Shown here one piece after another: positions 6,970-15,753 of a stretch of DNA of 64,000 bases (the stretch's first letter is position 1; every line of letters begins with the position of its first letter). Where the stretch lies: positions 19,924-83,923 of the IMG/VR virus record IMGVR_UViG_3300050034_000098; one strand, written 5' to 3'. The notes under the pieces are model-generated. The model did not search any database. It was not told the DNA's origin and worked only from the letters and a program-made list of their open reading frames with translations. The DNA is from a virus. The position numbers and the translations under genes were made by a program.

Positions 6970-7145
6970 TGGAAGAGTTTCCAAAACAAATGGTTATTTA
7001 TTCTAAAGAATGGAAATATGAGCAGTTCATAAAATTAATTACAATTGTTTTGATTGAGCGTATGAAAGATGAGGAAGATGCTAAAAATATTATTTCATAT
7101 TGTAAATTACAATGTGGATTAATTGATAAGGAGGATTATCTTTGA
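6969..7145 (+). CDS. Small hypothetical protein (58 aa)
   Basis: ATG overlaps the preceding stop (ATAATGG). Acidic helical protein (MEEFPKQMVIYSKEWKYEQF). Its end contains the ribosome site for the next TTG start. Not recognised. Confidence 0.55.
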   Translation: MEEFPKQMVIYSKEWKYEQFIKLITIVLIERMKDEEDAKNIISYCKLQCGLIDKEDYL

Positions 7146-7351
7146 TAAAGTGCGATAAAATTTATGTTGTAATTAATAACGATTTTATAAGAGTGTCAAA
7201 AGATCTAAATGAATCTTTATATAATCTATTCTTAGCTGATAATAATGAAGAAATACTAGATTTGGCAAGGAATAATGAAACTGATTTAAATATTATTAGA
7301 AGTAAAATTAAAAATGGTAGTAAAATTATTGAAAGTAAATTATACGTGTGA
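7142..7351 (+). CDS. Hypothetical protein (69 aa)
   Basis: TTG at 7142 behind AAGGAGGATTATCT, overlapping the previous stop. Beta-strand start (MIKCDKIYVVINNDF) followed by acidic helices. Not recognised. Confidence 0.6.
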   Translation: MIKCDKIYVVINNDFIRVSKDLNESLYNLFLADNNEEILDLARNNETDLNIIRSKIKNGSKIIESKLYV

Positions 7352-7361
7352 AGGAGAAAAT

Positions 7362-7445
7362 ATGAATGAATTTTTAGTATATCTGAATTGGATTGAAAAT
7401 CTATATATGTACGGTAGCGTTTATGACGTTGAATTATTAAAATAA
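7362..7445 (+). CDS. Very small protein (27 aa)
   Basis: ATG at 7362 behind GAAGGAGAAAAT. Aromatic-rich acidic peptide (MNEFLVYLNWIENLYMYG). Good ribosome site, but its size limits confidence. Confidence 0.4.
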   Translation: MNEFLVYLNWIENLYMYGSVYDVELLK

Positions 7446-7457
7446 GGAGTGATAAAA

Positions 7458-7625
7458 TTGAAACAACTTCCTGAAAGAATAAAAAAAGGTGGTAGTATTT
7501 TAATAAAGGATGGTTGTCCATCTGAATATGGATTAAAAGACTATTGCAATAATGGAAATACTTATTGCGTTACATGTTGGCATGAGTCATTAAAGGAATT
7601 AGAAAAGGAAAAGTTATCTTTGTAA
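7458..7625 (+). CDS. Small zinc-knuckle-like protein (55 aa)
   Basis: TTG at 7458 behind AAGGAGTGATAAAA. Four cysteines (GCPSE, YCNN, CVTCWHE) plus His could bind zinc. It directly precedes the DNA polymerase gene. Not recognised. Confidence 0.5.
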   Translation: MKQLPERIKKGGSILIKDGCPSEYGLKDYCNNGNTYCVTCWHESLKELEKEKLSL

Positions 7626-7637
7626 AGGAGTAACATT

Positions 7638-10562
7638 ATGTATATTAGTTTACACAATCACAGCGAATTTAGTGTATTTGATGGCTATTCTAAGGTTGAA
7701 GAAATTGTAAGTCGTGCCAAAGAATTAGGTCAAGACTCGATTAGTTTAACAGAACATTCAACTCTTAGTAGTATAGTCCCATTTTATAAAGAATGTAAAA
7801 AGCAAGGAATTAAACCAATTTTAGGTAATGAATTTTATTTTACTAATGATTTGAATTTGAAGGACCGATCATATACCTATCATTTAATTCTTTTAGCTAA
7901 AACAGATGAGGGATATTATAATTTAAAGAAACTTGATACGTTATCATATGAGAATGTATACTATAAGCCTAGAATCGATTTTAACATGCTTAGAGAACAT
8001 TCTAAGGGACTTGTTTGTTTATCTGCTTGCCTTGCATCAATTATTAATACTTTAGATGGTGAGCAGTGGGCAGTGAAGTTTAAGGACTTATTTGGTGATG
8101 ATTTTTATTTAGAATATCAAACAAATACAATGCAAGAACAAGATACTTATAATAAAAAGATTATTGCCTTATCAGAAAAATATAATATAGAAACTGTTAT
8201 TACAAGTGATAGTCATTACGCTGTTAAGAGTGATTCAAAGTGGCATAAATACTGGGTTAGTATCCAAAAAGAAAACAATGAGTATTACTCTACCCCAGAT
8301 TATTGGATTTATGGCGAATCTGATATTTATAAAATAATGCAAGGTAGAGTCGAAAAAGAAACGCTAAGAAAATCCATAGAAAATACAAAAAAAATAGCAG
8401 ATCAATGCAATGTTAGTATAAAAGTTGAAGGAAATCATTTTGCTAAATTTCCAACTGATAACGAATTAGAAGACGTAAAGGAAATATGTCGTGATGGCTG
8501 GAGGAATAAGATAAAAGATAAAATACCCAAGGAAGAACAAAAAAAATACTTGGACAGATTTTTACACGAAATGAATGTCCTTGAAAAATGTAAATATTTA
8601 AATTATCTATTAATTATTCACGACATTTCAAAATGGTGTAATGAGAATAATATTCTAGTTGGTCCCGGAAGAGGAAGTTCGGGAAGTTCATTAGTTTGTT
8701 ATTTAATGGATATTACTAAATTAGATCCATTATTGTTTCCTGAAATGATGTTTGAACGATTTTGTAATCCCGATCGAATTACACCTTGTGATATCGATTT
8801 AGATTTCGAAGATACAAAACGCCAAGATGTTATAGATTATGTTAAGGAAAAATATGGTACAGTTTATAATATTAGAGTATTTTCATTTATGGGAATAAAA
8901 GGTTCACTAAAAAGAGCAGGTAAGTCTTTAAATATTCCTAGTGAAGATGTACTAAATTTAACAAAAGGAATTTCTTTTTTTGAAGATATTAAAGGTAACA
9001 CTGAATTAGTAGAATTGGCAAAACATTATGAAGGTAGACTACAAGGGTACTCTGTGCATGCCTCTGCTGTTTGCGTATTCACCGAAGATCCTTTACTGTT
9101 CAATCCTATTGAAAGACAAAAAAGAACTGGAGAGGATGAACTCGTATCAGTTTGTAGTTATGATTATCACGACTTAGAAGAAATGGGAATATTAAAATTA
9201 GATATTTTAGGATTAAGAAATTTAAGCATAGTTCATAATACACTGGATTTAATTGGAAAACCAATTAATATTTATAACCTACCAATTAATGATTCTGAGG
9301 TTTATGCAAGGTACGCATCAGGTAAAACCCTGGGCATGTTTCAGGTAGAATCTAGTTTGATGACACATTATAGTAAATTAATAAAAACAAATTGTTTTGA
9401 TGATATTTCAGCATTAATTAGTTTATGTCGCCCTGGTCCACTAGATAGTGGTATGGCTGATTTTTTTGTAGAGGGTAAAAACGGGAATATCAAAGAGGCT
9501 ATTTGCCCAGAGGTAGAACCAATTTTAAGATCAACATATCAAGTTTTAGTATATCAAGAACAATTAATGAAAATTGTAATAAAATTAGGAAATTATACAT
9601 TCGGAGAAGCGGATGGACTTAGAAAAATTGTAGGAAGAAAAGAATTAGATAAAATTAATGAAGCAACAGAAATATTTATATCTAAGGCAGTGGGTAATGG
9701 AATTAGTTTAGAAGCCGCAATAGAATTAGGAAGACAAATAAAAGCTTGTGGTAGGTATATTTTTAATGCAAGTCATGGCTTATTATATGCCTATATGTCT
9801 TATATGACTGCATGGTTTTTAACTCATTATAATAAAGAGTATATGTGTTCTGTTTTAAATTCATTTATTAATAAACAAGATAAGTCACTTCCCTATATTA
9901 CAGAATATAAAGATGTAATTTTATCACCTGATATTTTAAAAGGAAATGAAAAGTGGTGTCTAGAAGATGACAAAATAAGAGTAGGACTAACATATATTAA
10001 AGGTGTTGGTGCTAATTTAGATTTATCAGATATTTCAAATCTAGAAAAAATCTATTTAAATAATAATAAGAAAGTTTTAGAAGCCTTGGTAAAAAGTGGA
10101 GCATTAGATTCATTTGGTGAACGCCCATATTTATTAGCATTAGTTCCTGCGGCTTTAGATTATCAAAAGAAATATAAAAACATAATTACAAAGCTTGAAG
10201 AGTGGAAATATAAAAATAATCAGAAAAAGATTGACGAATGGCAGAATAAGTTATATAATTTAAAAATAGATGAAGTCGAACCAATTAAAATCTATAATTA
10301 TGCAAGCACAGAATTAGAAACATTGGGATACACTTCATATGCCTTGCCTAAAATTATAAAAGGTAAGTTAATAATTTATAAAGAATTAGTATCAAAAAAA
10401 GGTAATAAATATGGAAAGTTGACATTTGGTACAGACTATGGTAAAATAGAGTTAACAATATTTGATAGAGATATAAAAAAGTATAAACCACGAGTGAATA
10501 CGAGTTATATGTTTATGTCAAATAATGATTTGTTAAGCGATATGAAGGAGGTGAAAGAATGA
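7638..10562 (+). CDS. dnaE: Family C DNA polymerase, DnaE-type alpha subunit
   Basis: This is the replicative DNA-dependent DNA polymerase of the phage. The N-terminal PHP domain is visible (HNHSEFSVFDG, residues about 6-16, and a TEHS loop). The palm shows GRGSSGSS and the metal-binding CDIDLDFED, with aspartates near residues 384 and 386, and a third candidate in KLDILGLR near 522. Conserved YSVHASAVCV, LGMFQVES and SLCRPGPLDSG follow. At 974 aa it is shorter than chromosomal DnaE (about 1,100-1,200), mainly at the C-terminus. ATG behind AAAGGAG. The downstream gene overlaps by 4 nt. It likely works with the primase and helicase at 25.9-28.0 kb. Confidence 0.96.
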   Translation: MYISLHNHSEFSVFDGYSKVEEIVSRAKELGQDSISLTEHSTLSSIVPFYKECKKQGIKPILGNEFYFTNDLNLKDRSYTYHLILLAKTDEGYYNLKKLDTLSYENVYYKPRIDFNMLREHSKGLVCLSACLASIINTLDGEQWAVKFKDLFGDDFYLEYQTNTMQEQDTYNKKIIALSEKYNIETVITSDSHYAVKSDSKWHKYWVSIQKENNEYYSTPDYWIYGESDIYKIMQGRVEKETLRKSIENTKKIADQCNVSIKVEGNHFAKFPTDNELEDVKEICRDGWRNKIKDKIPKEEQKKYLDRFLHEMNVLEKCKYLNYLLIIHDISKWCNENNILVGPGRGSSGSSLVCYLMDITKLDPLLFPEMMFERFCNPDRITPCDIDLDFEDTKRQDVIDYVKEKYGTVYNIRVFSFMGIKGSLKRAGKSLNIPSEDVLNLTKGISFFEDIKGNTELVELAKHYEGRLQGYSVHASAVCVFTEDPLLFNPIERQKRTGEDELVSVCSYDYHDLEEMGILKLDILGLRNLSIVHNTLDLIGKPINIYNLPINDSEVYARYASGKTLGMFQVESSLMTHYSKLIKTNCFDDISALISLCRPGPLDSGMADFFVEGKNGNIKEAICPEVEPILRSTYQVLVYQEQLMKIVIKLGNYTFGEADGLRKIVGRKELDKINEATEIFISKAVGNGISLEAAIELGRQIKACGRYIFNASHGLLYAYMSYMTAWFLTHYNKEYMCSVLNSFINKQDKSLPYITEYKDVILSPDILKGNEKWCLEDDKIRVGLTYIKGVGANLDLSDISNLEKIYLNNNKKVLEALVKSGALDSFGERPYLLALVPAALDYQKKYKNIITKLEEWKYKNNQKKIDEWQNKLYNLKIDEVEPIKIYNYASTELETLGYTSYALPKIIKGKLIIYKELVSKKGNKYGKLTFGTDYGKIELTIFDRDIKKYKPRVNTSYMFMSNNDLLSDMKEVKE

Positions 10563-10747
10563 CTTATTACGAAGTCTATAAAAAATATAATAGTATTGAT
10601 AAACTTGAATCATGTGTAAATAAAGATATTTCAACAGCCCTAATTATAAATAAAGACAGAATCAAATATATTTTAGAAGCCGCAAACCAAGTTATAAAAG
10701 AAAATGATTGGACTAATAATTTATCAAGGAAAGAGGCGAAAGAATGA
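10559..10747 (+). CDS. Small hypothetical protein (62 aa)
   Basis: ATG overlaps the polymerase stop (GAATGA) with AAGGAGGTGAAAG upstream, so translation is coupled. Helical and charged. It might be a polymerase accessory, but only position suggests it. Confidence 0.6.
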   Translation: MTYYEVYKKYNSIDKLESCVNKDISTALIINKDRIKYILEAANQVIKENDWTNNLSRKEAKE

Positions 10748-10920
10748 GTTTGTCTAAAAGTGCTATTGAGAGAAAATATAATGTTTATTTAGATAGAGAC
10801 AAAGGATATGATGGTGGCACATACTATTGGCTTTGTTTTGATAGTATAGAAAATATGGAATGGATTTGTAACGGTTATACACTTTCTGAGATAGAAGAAA
10901 AGTTAAAGGAAATAAAATGA
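10744..10920 (+). CDS. HicB-like small protein (58 aa)
   Basis: ATG overlaps the previous stop. The pattern YNVYLDRDKGYDGGTYYWLCFD...GYTLSEIEEKL resembles the partial RNase H fold of HicB-type or type II antitoxin-like proteins. No HicA-like toxin is seen beside it, so the assignment is weak. Confidence 0.4.
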   Translation: MSLSKSAIERKYNVYLDRDKGYDGGTYYWLCFDSIENMEWICNGYTLSEIEEKLKEIK

Positions 10921-11084
10921 AAAGTATTAATAAATGTAATACATGCAAAATCTATCTTATTAATAATGAAACTCCAGATATTATGATATGTAATGCTTGT
11001 CAAATTAAATTTTATTTAAAACAAATATTTTATGAAATACCAGTCATAAGAAAAATTAATGATATAATTGACGAAAGGAGGTGA
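10917..11084 (+). CDS. Small zinc-finger-like protein (55 aa)
   Basis: ATG overlaps the previous stop. CNTC near residue 7 and CNAC about 20 residues later form a four-cysteine site. Its last codons (AGG AGG TGA) are the ribosome site of the next gene. Function unknown. Confidence 0.6.
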   Translation: MKSINKCNTCKIYLINNETPDIMICNACQIKFYLKQIFYEIPVIRKINDIIDERR

Positions 11085-11091
11085 AATAAAA

Positions 11092-11268
11092 TTGATCTGT
11101 AAAAGTTGCTCAAGTTGTCTATATCATAAAAAGGATACTAAATGCAAGTGGTATATGCCATCAGGTAATATTGACTATTGTGTAAATTATGAAGATGCCT
11201 GTGAGGACTTAAGAGAATTACAATTCTTAGATGATCTAGAAAATGAATGTACTAATCCAAACCAATAA
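11092..11268 (+). CDS. Small Cys-rich protein (58 aa)
   Basis: The best start is TTG 11092, about 7 nt after AAGGAGGTG; an upstream in-frame TTG at 11068 lacks a ribosome site. CKSCSSC near the start and further cysteines (CKW, CVNY, ACEDL) suggest zinc binding. Function unknown. Confidence 0.6.
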   Translation: MICKSCSSCLYHKKDTKCKWYMPSGNIDYCVNYEDACEDLRELQFLDDLENECTNPNQ

Positions 11269-11296
11269 TAAAAAATAAAAGAGGCGTAAGCCGACT

Positions 11297-11959
11297 ATGA
11301 GGAGTGTATACGACAATATGAATATTTATGAAAAAATGAATCAATTAAAAGAAAAATTTGCACAAACCGAATTAAAGAAATCAGGTAAAAATAAATTTGC
11401 AGGATTTGAATACTTTGAATTAAAAGATATTATCCCAACGATTTTAAAGCTAGAAAAGGAAATTGGATTATATTCACTAGTGACATTTGATAAAGATAAT
11501 GCAACATTAAAATTTTATGACACAGAAAAGCCAACTGCGAGTGAATTCATTGTGACACAAGTCCCTATGATTACAGATTTTGAAATGGCAAAAGCGAATA
11601 AAGTACAAAGTATGGGGGCTGTAGTAACATATTTTAGAAGATATTTATATGTAACTGCTCTTGACATCGTAGAAAATGACGTATTTGATGCAATTAGTGG
11701 TAAGGAAGAAACTAAAGCCCCATATAAAACTAAAGAATTTAAATCTAGTCCACCCAAAAATGATTTTGTTAAGCCTAAGGTAGAAAATGTAGTAGATCCT
11801 CATGAATTTGTATTAACGTTTGGTATAGAAAATGGTAAAACACTTGGACAGGTTTATAAAAAAAATAAGGGATATATCAAATGGTTAAGTGAAAACGGGA
11901 AAGATGATGCAAAAAATGCCGCACTTGCCTTATTAGCTAGTGAAGAATTACCTTTTTAA
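11297..11959 (+). CDS. erf: ERF-family single-strand annealing protein
   Basis: Single-strand annealing recombinase (about 220 aa), expected to bind ssDNA and promote phage DNA recombination or replication. The N-terminal half matches the ERF family (NIYEKMNQLKEKFAQ; GFEYFELKDIIPTI; VQSMGAVVTYFRRYLYVTAL near residues 103-122). A low-complexity linker leads to a C-terminal tail that ends EELPF; this may contact SSB, an inference. ATG 11297 is used; ATG 11318 is a possible alternative. Confidence 0.85.
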   Translation: MRSVYDNMNIYEKMNQLKEKFAQTELKKSGKNKFAGFEYFELKDIIPTILKLEKEIGLYSLVTFDKDNATLKFYDTEKPTASEFIVTQVPMITDFEMAKANKVQSMGAVVTYFRRYLYVTALDIVENDVFDAISGKEETKAPYKTKEFKSSPPKNDFVKPKVENVVDPHEFVLTFGIENGKTLGQVYKKNKGYIKWLSENGKDDAKNAALALLASEELPF

Positions 11960-11971
11960 GGAGCTGATTAA

Positions 11972-12079
11972 ATGAACTTTTGGAATTTTGCAGACAAACA
12001 TCCTGTTGCATTAGTTTTTATTGTTTATTTTATATGTTATTTTTTATATAGTATTGCATATCTTTTATATAGTTGTTAA
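11972..12079 (+). CDS. Small membrane protein (35 aa)
   Basis: ATG at 11972 behind AAGGAGCTGATTA. One hydrophobic aromatic helix (VALVFIVYFICYFLY). Function unknown. Confidence 0.5.
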   Translation: MNFWNFADKHPVALVFIVYFICYFLYSIAYLLYSC

Positions 12080-12096
12080 AAAGGGGGAATAATTAA

Positions 12097-12351
12097 ATGA
12101 ACTTAGAAAAAAATGAAAAAGAAACAATTATTAATTTTGATGAAAGCAATAATATTGCAAACATTTACACTTGCAGTAAATCAGTAGCTAATAAATGCAG
12201 TAAAGCAGGATATGAACTAAAAGAAAAGACTGATAATTCGTGGACATATGAAACAAATAAAAAGTTTATATCATTTAGAAATTCACTAGCTAAACAACGA
12301 ACTGTTTCAAAAGATCAAATTAATAAAATGAATGAAGGTAAAAATAAATGA
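12097..12351 (+). CDS. Hypothetical phage protein (84 aa)
   Basis: ATG behind AAAGGGGGAATAA. The pattern ETIINFDESNNIANIYTC...RTVSKDQ resembles a small protein found beside recombination genes in many Gram-positive phages. Basic C-terminus, possibly nucleic-acid binding (inference). Confidence 0.65.
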   Translation: MNLEKNEKETIINFDESNNIANIYTCSKSVANKCSKAGYELKEKTDNSWTYETNKKFISFRNSLAKQRTVSKDQINKMNEGKNK

Positions 12352-12509
12352 AGAAGCCTCGTTGTTTTGTTGCTTGTAACTGTTATGAATTTGGAGAACA
12401 TTGTGAAATAACTAGAGGACAGGCACTTGATAAATGCAATGGTTGCGAATTATATTTTGAGAATGTATTAGATCATGAGGAGGAAGTTAATAATGAAAAA
12501 AGCAACTGA
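12348..12509 (+). CDS. Small Cys-rich protein (53 aa), paralogue of 45343
   Basis: ATG overlaps the preceding stop. Cysteines in CFVACNC, CEIT and CNGCELYFENV match the gene at 45343-45516, so these two are paralogues. A zinc-binding fold is likely; function unknown. Confidence 0.6.
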   Translation: MKKPRCFVACNCYEFGEHCEITRGQALDKCNGCELYFENVLDHEEEVNNEKSN

Positions 12510-12651
12510 ATTAGAATTCTTAGAATGGTTTTATTTCAATTGTGATTTTGGACCAGCAGACAGTGATGTAAAATATATGATGAAAGAAAATTTTATAGAA
12601 GAAACAGGGAAAGAGTTACCTGACAGTTATCCACTAAGTGAGGATGAATAA
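12493..12651 (+). CDS. Conserved small phage protein (52 aa)
   Basis: ATG behind GAGGAGGAAGTTAATA, nested in the end of the previous gene. The motifs ATELEFLEWFYFN and DFGPADSDV are typical of a small conserved phage protein of unknown function. Last gene before the terminator at 12718. Confidence 0.7.
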   Translation: MKKATELEFLEWFYFNCDFGPADSDVKYMMKENFIEETGKELPDSYPLSEDE

Positions 12652-12717
12652 ATTATATATCATTTGATTCTATCTGAAATTCTTCTACAAATACCTATAA
12701 ATTAACATATAATATTA

Positions 12718-12751
12718 AAGGCTTATACAAGTGTATAGGTCTTATTTTTTT
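12718..12751 (+). terminator. Intrinsic terminator
   Basis: An 11-bp stem (AAGGCTTATAC/GTATAGGTCTT) with a 4-nt loop, then A and seven T. It ends the first rightward block, and a new promoter follows immediately. Confidence 0.8.
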
Positions 12752-12762
12752 ATATTATTTTA

Positions 12763-12791
12763 TTGACTTTTTAGCATGGTGATGTTATACT
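12763..12791 (+). promoter_or_regulatory. Sigma-A-type promoter
   Basis: TTGACT (12763-12768), 17-nt spacer, TATACT (12786-12791). It starts the block from the gene at 12824. Confidence 0.75.
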
Positions 12792-12823
12792 AATATTATA
12801 AAAATAAAAGGAGATGTAAATAA

Positions 12824-13570
12824 TTGAGTGATACAGAAATTACAAATTCACTAAGAGTCGCACTTCGCGAAAGATATATGATGCCTGAATGGATTCTAAT
12901 GGAGGAAGTAGGGAATGCGACTGGTGGGCGTTGTAGCCGTTATGCCGATGCGTTGGCTTATAACCTATATCCATCTAAAAATTATCAAAAGATTGGTTTT
13001 GAAATTAAAGCATCAAAAGGTGACTTAAGAAGAGAACTAAAAGACGGTTCTAAATCTAATGCAATTGCACAATATTGTGATGAGTGGTATTTATTAGTTC
13101 CAAAAGGACTATGTGATAATGAAGAAATTCCATTAACTTGGGGAATTATGGAGTTAAACAATGACAAAATAAGAATCAAAAAGAAAGCTGAAAAAATAGT
13201 TAATAAAATTCCATTTGATAATGATATCATTTCAGGAGTTTTACAATCAGTAATGAGATTAGCAAGAAATAAATATGAATGGAACTCAAATATTTTAAGA
13301 GGTAAAATTGAAAAGGAAAATTCAGCTAGAATTGATGAAAGAGTATCTCTTAGAATAAGAGAATTAGAAGAAGACGTAAGAGTCTTTCGGGAAATTAAAC
13401 AAAAATTAGGACTGAGATTATATGGAATACTTAACTCGGATGAATTTATAAAACAATTTAAATTAGCACAACAAATTTCAGACCAATACATTGAAGGAAG
13501 AGCATCTCAACTTGAGGTTATAGCGAAAAGACTACTTAGCGAATCAGAAAATCTACGTAGAATTAAATAA
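12824..13570 (+). CDS. PD-(D/E)XK-like (MmcB-like) protein
   Basis: TTG at 12824 behind AAAGGAGATG. The N-terminal half carries RYADALAYNLYP, then IGFEIKASKGDLRREL (E-x-K) and a strand ending EWYLLVPKG. This fits the PD-(D/E)XK fold of MmcB-like DNA repair or uncharacterised phage nucleases (248 aa). The C-terminal half is a long charged helical region. It may cut or process DNA; activity is inferred from the motif only. Confidence 0.6.
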   Translation: MSDTEITNSLRVALRERYMMPEWILMEEVGNATGGRCSRYADALAYNLYPSKNYQKIGFEIKASKGDLRRELKDGSKSNAIAQYCDEWYLLVPKGLCDNEEIPLTWGIMELNNDKIRIKKKAEKIVNKIPFDNDIISGVLQSVMRLARNKYEWNSNILRGKIEKENSARIDERVSLRIRELEEDVRVFREIKQKLGLRLYGILNSDEFIKQFKLAQQISDQYIEGRASQLEVIAKRLLSESENLRRIK

Positions 13571-13584
13571 AAGGTGGTTGAAAA

Positions 13585-14013
13585 ATGAATTATTCAGAAG
13601 AATTAGTTGAAACTCTTGGCAAGCTAAAAACAATTATAGATGATATTGAATTGCAGAGAAAACGATTAAATGAAAAATTATCATCACTTGACAAGTCACA
13701 AATTGATGTTGAACACTTATTACAATTAGGAAATTTAGATGGAAAGGGACTTGTTAAATGTGGGGGTGTTCTTAGAGATTTAAGAATCGAAAGAGATGCG
13801 GTTAAGACAGAGTTATTTGTTTTGGAACATTTATATAAAATAGTTAATTCAGATAACGGTGGATTTAAAAGTAAAATCATAAGCTTGGCGAATAATACAA
13901 AAGAAACATATGAATCATCACAACAAAGAAAATATCGCATTAGAAATGTTGATAAAGATTTTGTCTTATCAGTTATAAAAGATGAAGATGTTTTAAAGAA
14001 TTTGGTATTTTAA
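13585..14013 (+). CDS. Coiled-coil hypothetical protein (142 aa)
   Basis: ATG behind AAAGGTGGTTG. Residues 1-60 form a probable coiled coil; the C-terminus is basic (QQRKYRIRNVDKDF). Not recognised. Confidence 0.65.
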   Translation: MNYSEELVETLGKLKTIIDDIELQRKRLNEKLSSLDKSQIDVEHLLQLGNLDGKGLVKCGGVLRDLRIERDAVKTELFVLEHLYKIVNSDNGGFKSKIISLANNTKETYESSQQRKYRIRNVDKDFVLSVIKDEDVLKNLVF

Positions 14014-14014
14014 T

Positions 14015-14293
14015 ATGAAAAGGACAATATTAGAATTAATAAATCAGAGACAAAGACAAGTTTTAGTTCATAGTATTTTATATTATAATTACAATGAAAG
14101 TCTTGTGAGCGATTCAGATTGGAGCCGTTGGTCAAAAGAGTTGGTAGAATTAATGAAGCTATCAGAGGCGAAACAGAGCGTTCTGTATAAAGAGTTTTTA
14201 GGGTTTGAGGGTGATAGTGGATGTGACTTAGATTTATGTAATGAAGAGGCTGTCAAAAAGGCTGAACAACTATTAAAATGGAGGGATTTATAA
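14015..14293 (+). CDS. Hypothetical protein (92 aa)
   Basis: ATG starts 1 nt after the previous stop, so probably coupled. Helical, with a basic N-terminus (MKRTILELINQRQRQVLV) and an acidic C-terminus. Not recognised. Confidence 0.6.
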   Translation: MKRTILELINQRQRQVLVHSILYYNYNESLVSDSDWSRWSKELVELMKLSEAKQSVLYKEFLGFEGDSGCDLDLCNEEAVKKAEQLLKWRDL

Positions 14294-14547
14294 TGAAAAA
14301 ATATCAAAAGAAAAATATAAGAAGATTAATTAATTTAATTTATAATATAAATGAAGATTTAGATATTATTGATTTTGAGATAGAATGTGAAATGTTAAAG
14401 GTATTTTGTAAATGTAGAGATCTAAAAGTGACTGCACTATATCATTTAAATTTTAGTCATTTAAGATTTAATTATACTGTTGAATTTTTTGCACCAAGTG
14501 ATTTAGAAAAACTATTATTAATTAGTAAGGGAGAATATAAAAAATGA
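14293..14547 (+). CDS. Hypothetical protein (84 aa)
   Basis: I chose ATG 14293 rather than 14278 because GGAGGGATTTATA precedes it and it overlaps the previous stop. Basic start (MKKYQKKNIRRLINLIYNI). Not recognised. Confidence 0.6.
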   Translation: MKKYQKKNIRRLINLIYNINEDLDIIDFEIECEMLKVFCKCRDLKVTALYHLNFSHLRFNYTVEFFAPSDLEKLLLISKGEYKK

Positions 14548-14834
14548 GTTTTAGAATAGGTAATAATGTAAAATTTATAAATATGGACGATTCAGATTAT
14601 CCTCAAATCAAGGATGTTGTTTTTACTATAGTCAATATTAAAAAGAAAGGAAAAGAAAATCAACATGAAGTGGTAGATAATATAGTCCCTGGCAAAGCTA
14701 GATTTTCATTTTATGCAAAAGAAGAAGAACTTAGATATAATAATGTTGAAGATGCTGAAAAATATGACTTAAAAGAAATAATTAGAAATCAAAATCTTAT
14801 GTTAGATTTATTAGATTTAATTGCGAGGAAGTGA
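14544..14834 (+). CDS. Hypothetical protein (96 aa)
   Basis: ATG overlaps the previous stop, with AAGGGAGAATA upstream. The N-terminus reads like a small SH3/KOW barrel (FRIGNNVKFINMDDSDYP) and the C-terminus is an Asn/Leu-rich helix. Not recognised. Confidence 0.6.
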   Translation: MSFRIGNNVKFINMDDSDYPQIKDVVFTIVNIKKKGKENQHEVVDNIVPGKARFSFYAKEEELRYNNVEDAEKYDLKEIIRNQNLMLDLLDLIARK

Positions 14835-14838
14835 TAAA

Positions 14839-15084
14839 ATGATTAGATATAGAGATCATCGTGGAAGTTTAGATGAATCAATAAAAACTCAGCAATTATT
14901 TAAGGATGTTGGTCAAATGTTATCTAGTATTGCAATTTGGCACTATGTGGCAACAGGAGAAAGAGTTTTATCTAGAGAAATTGGTGAACGAGAATTTATA
15001 GATGATAGAATTAGTTGGAATAAATGTCACCATGTTTTAGTAAATGGCTATTGTGTTGGATTTTGTAACATTGAGGAGGACTAA
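14839..15084 (+). CDS. Hypothetical protein (81 aa)
   Basis: ATG 14839 behind GCGAGGAAGTGAT is preferred over an in-frame TTG at 14821. Contains Cys/His (NKCHHVLVNGYCVGFC), possibly metal binding. Not recognised. Confidence 0.6.
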   Translation: MIRYRDHRGSLDESIKTQQLFKDVGQMLSSIAIWHYVATGERVLSREIGEREFIDDRISWNKCHHVLVNGYCVGFCNIEED

Positions 15085-15088
15085 ATAA

Positions 15089-15313
15089 ATGAATGATAGA
15101 GAATATATAATGGACGAAATTGAAAATACGATAAATCACATAAAAGAATTAGATATAAAATTAAGTGAAACTGTTATGAGCAAGTTCATTACGAAAGAAG
15201 ATTGTTTAGATAAAAGGACGTATTGGGAGTCAAGAATAATTAATAATACTAGACATTTAATAAGATATGCAAATAATTTTGAAAAAGAAATACTAAAGGA
15301 GCATAAAAAATGA
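15089..15313 (+). CDS. Hypothetical helical protein (74 aa)
   Basis: ATG behind GAGGAGGACTAAATA. Highly charged helical protein (MNDREYIMDEIENTINHIKEL). It overlaps the Rep-like gene by 4 nt. Not recognised. Confidence 0.6.
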   Translation: MNDREYIMDEIENTINHIKELDIKLSETVMSKFITKEDCLDKRTYWESRIINNTRHLIRYANNFEKEILKEHKK

Positions 15314-15753
15314 ATTTACCTAATTTAGAACATGAAATCTTTGCTAGAGTGGCGTTACACTCTTCGACAATTTCTGTTAGTAAACCACTTATAAATGAAA
15401 TAGGATTAAAAGAGTCAATCATATTAACAGAATTAATGTCTAAATATTTTTATTGGAAAGATGTTAATAGACTAACAAGAGATGGATATTTCTTTTGTAC
15501 TGTAGATGACTTATTGTGTAGTACCTGTATTCCAAAACAATCTCAAATAAATTGCATAAAGAAATTATCATCCATGAAATTAATAGAAACAGAAAAGCGA
15601 GGAATGCCATCAAAGAGATATTTTACTTTTACAAATGAAAACATAGATAATTTTAAGAAATATATGGAACTTGGTCAAGTAAAAATGAGTGGATTCTACA
15701 ATAAGAGAAATGAGTCTGAAACAGCGACAAATGATCCAGTTATCCCATATTAG
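15310..15753 (+). CDS. Rep-like winged-helix replication protein, probably truncated
   Basis: Residues about 30-115 look like the winged-helix DNA-binding domain of phage and plasmid replication initiators (GLKESIILTELMSKYFYW; LCSTCIPKQSQINCIKKL; a wing near EKRGMPSKRYF). It would bind origin DNA and help load the primase and helicase. The frame ends early at TAG 15753; the -1 frame continues with the repeated pattern SYPILDYSYPILDK to TAA at 15803, as in tails of such proteins I recall. A frame change near 15720-15740 is therefore likely. The 14-bp iterons lie directly downstream. Confidence 0.65.
   Translation: MNLPNLEHEIFARVALHSSTISVSKPLINEIGLKESIILTELMSKYFYWKDVNRLTRDGYFFCTVDDLLCSTCIPKQSQINCIKKLSSMKLIETEKRGMPSKRYFTFTNENIDNFKKYMELGQVKMSGFYNKRNESETATNDPVIPY

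Noticed and set aside
10744-11084. A HicAB-type toxin-antitoxin pair
   Set aside because: The first protein has only a weak HicB-like pattern and the next one is a small cysteine protein, not a HicA-like double-stranded RNA-binding toxin.
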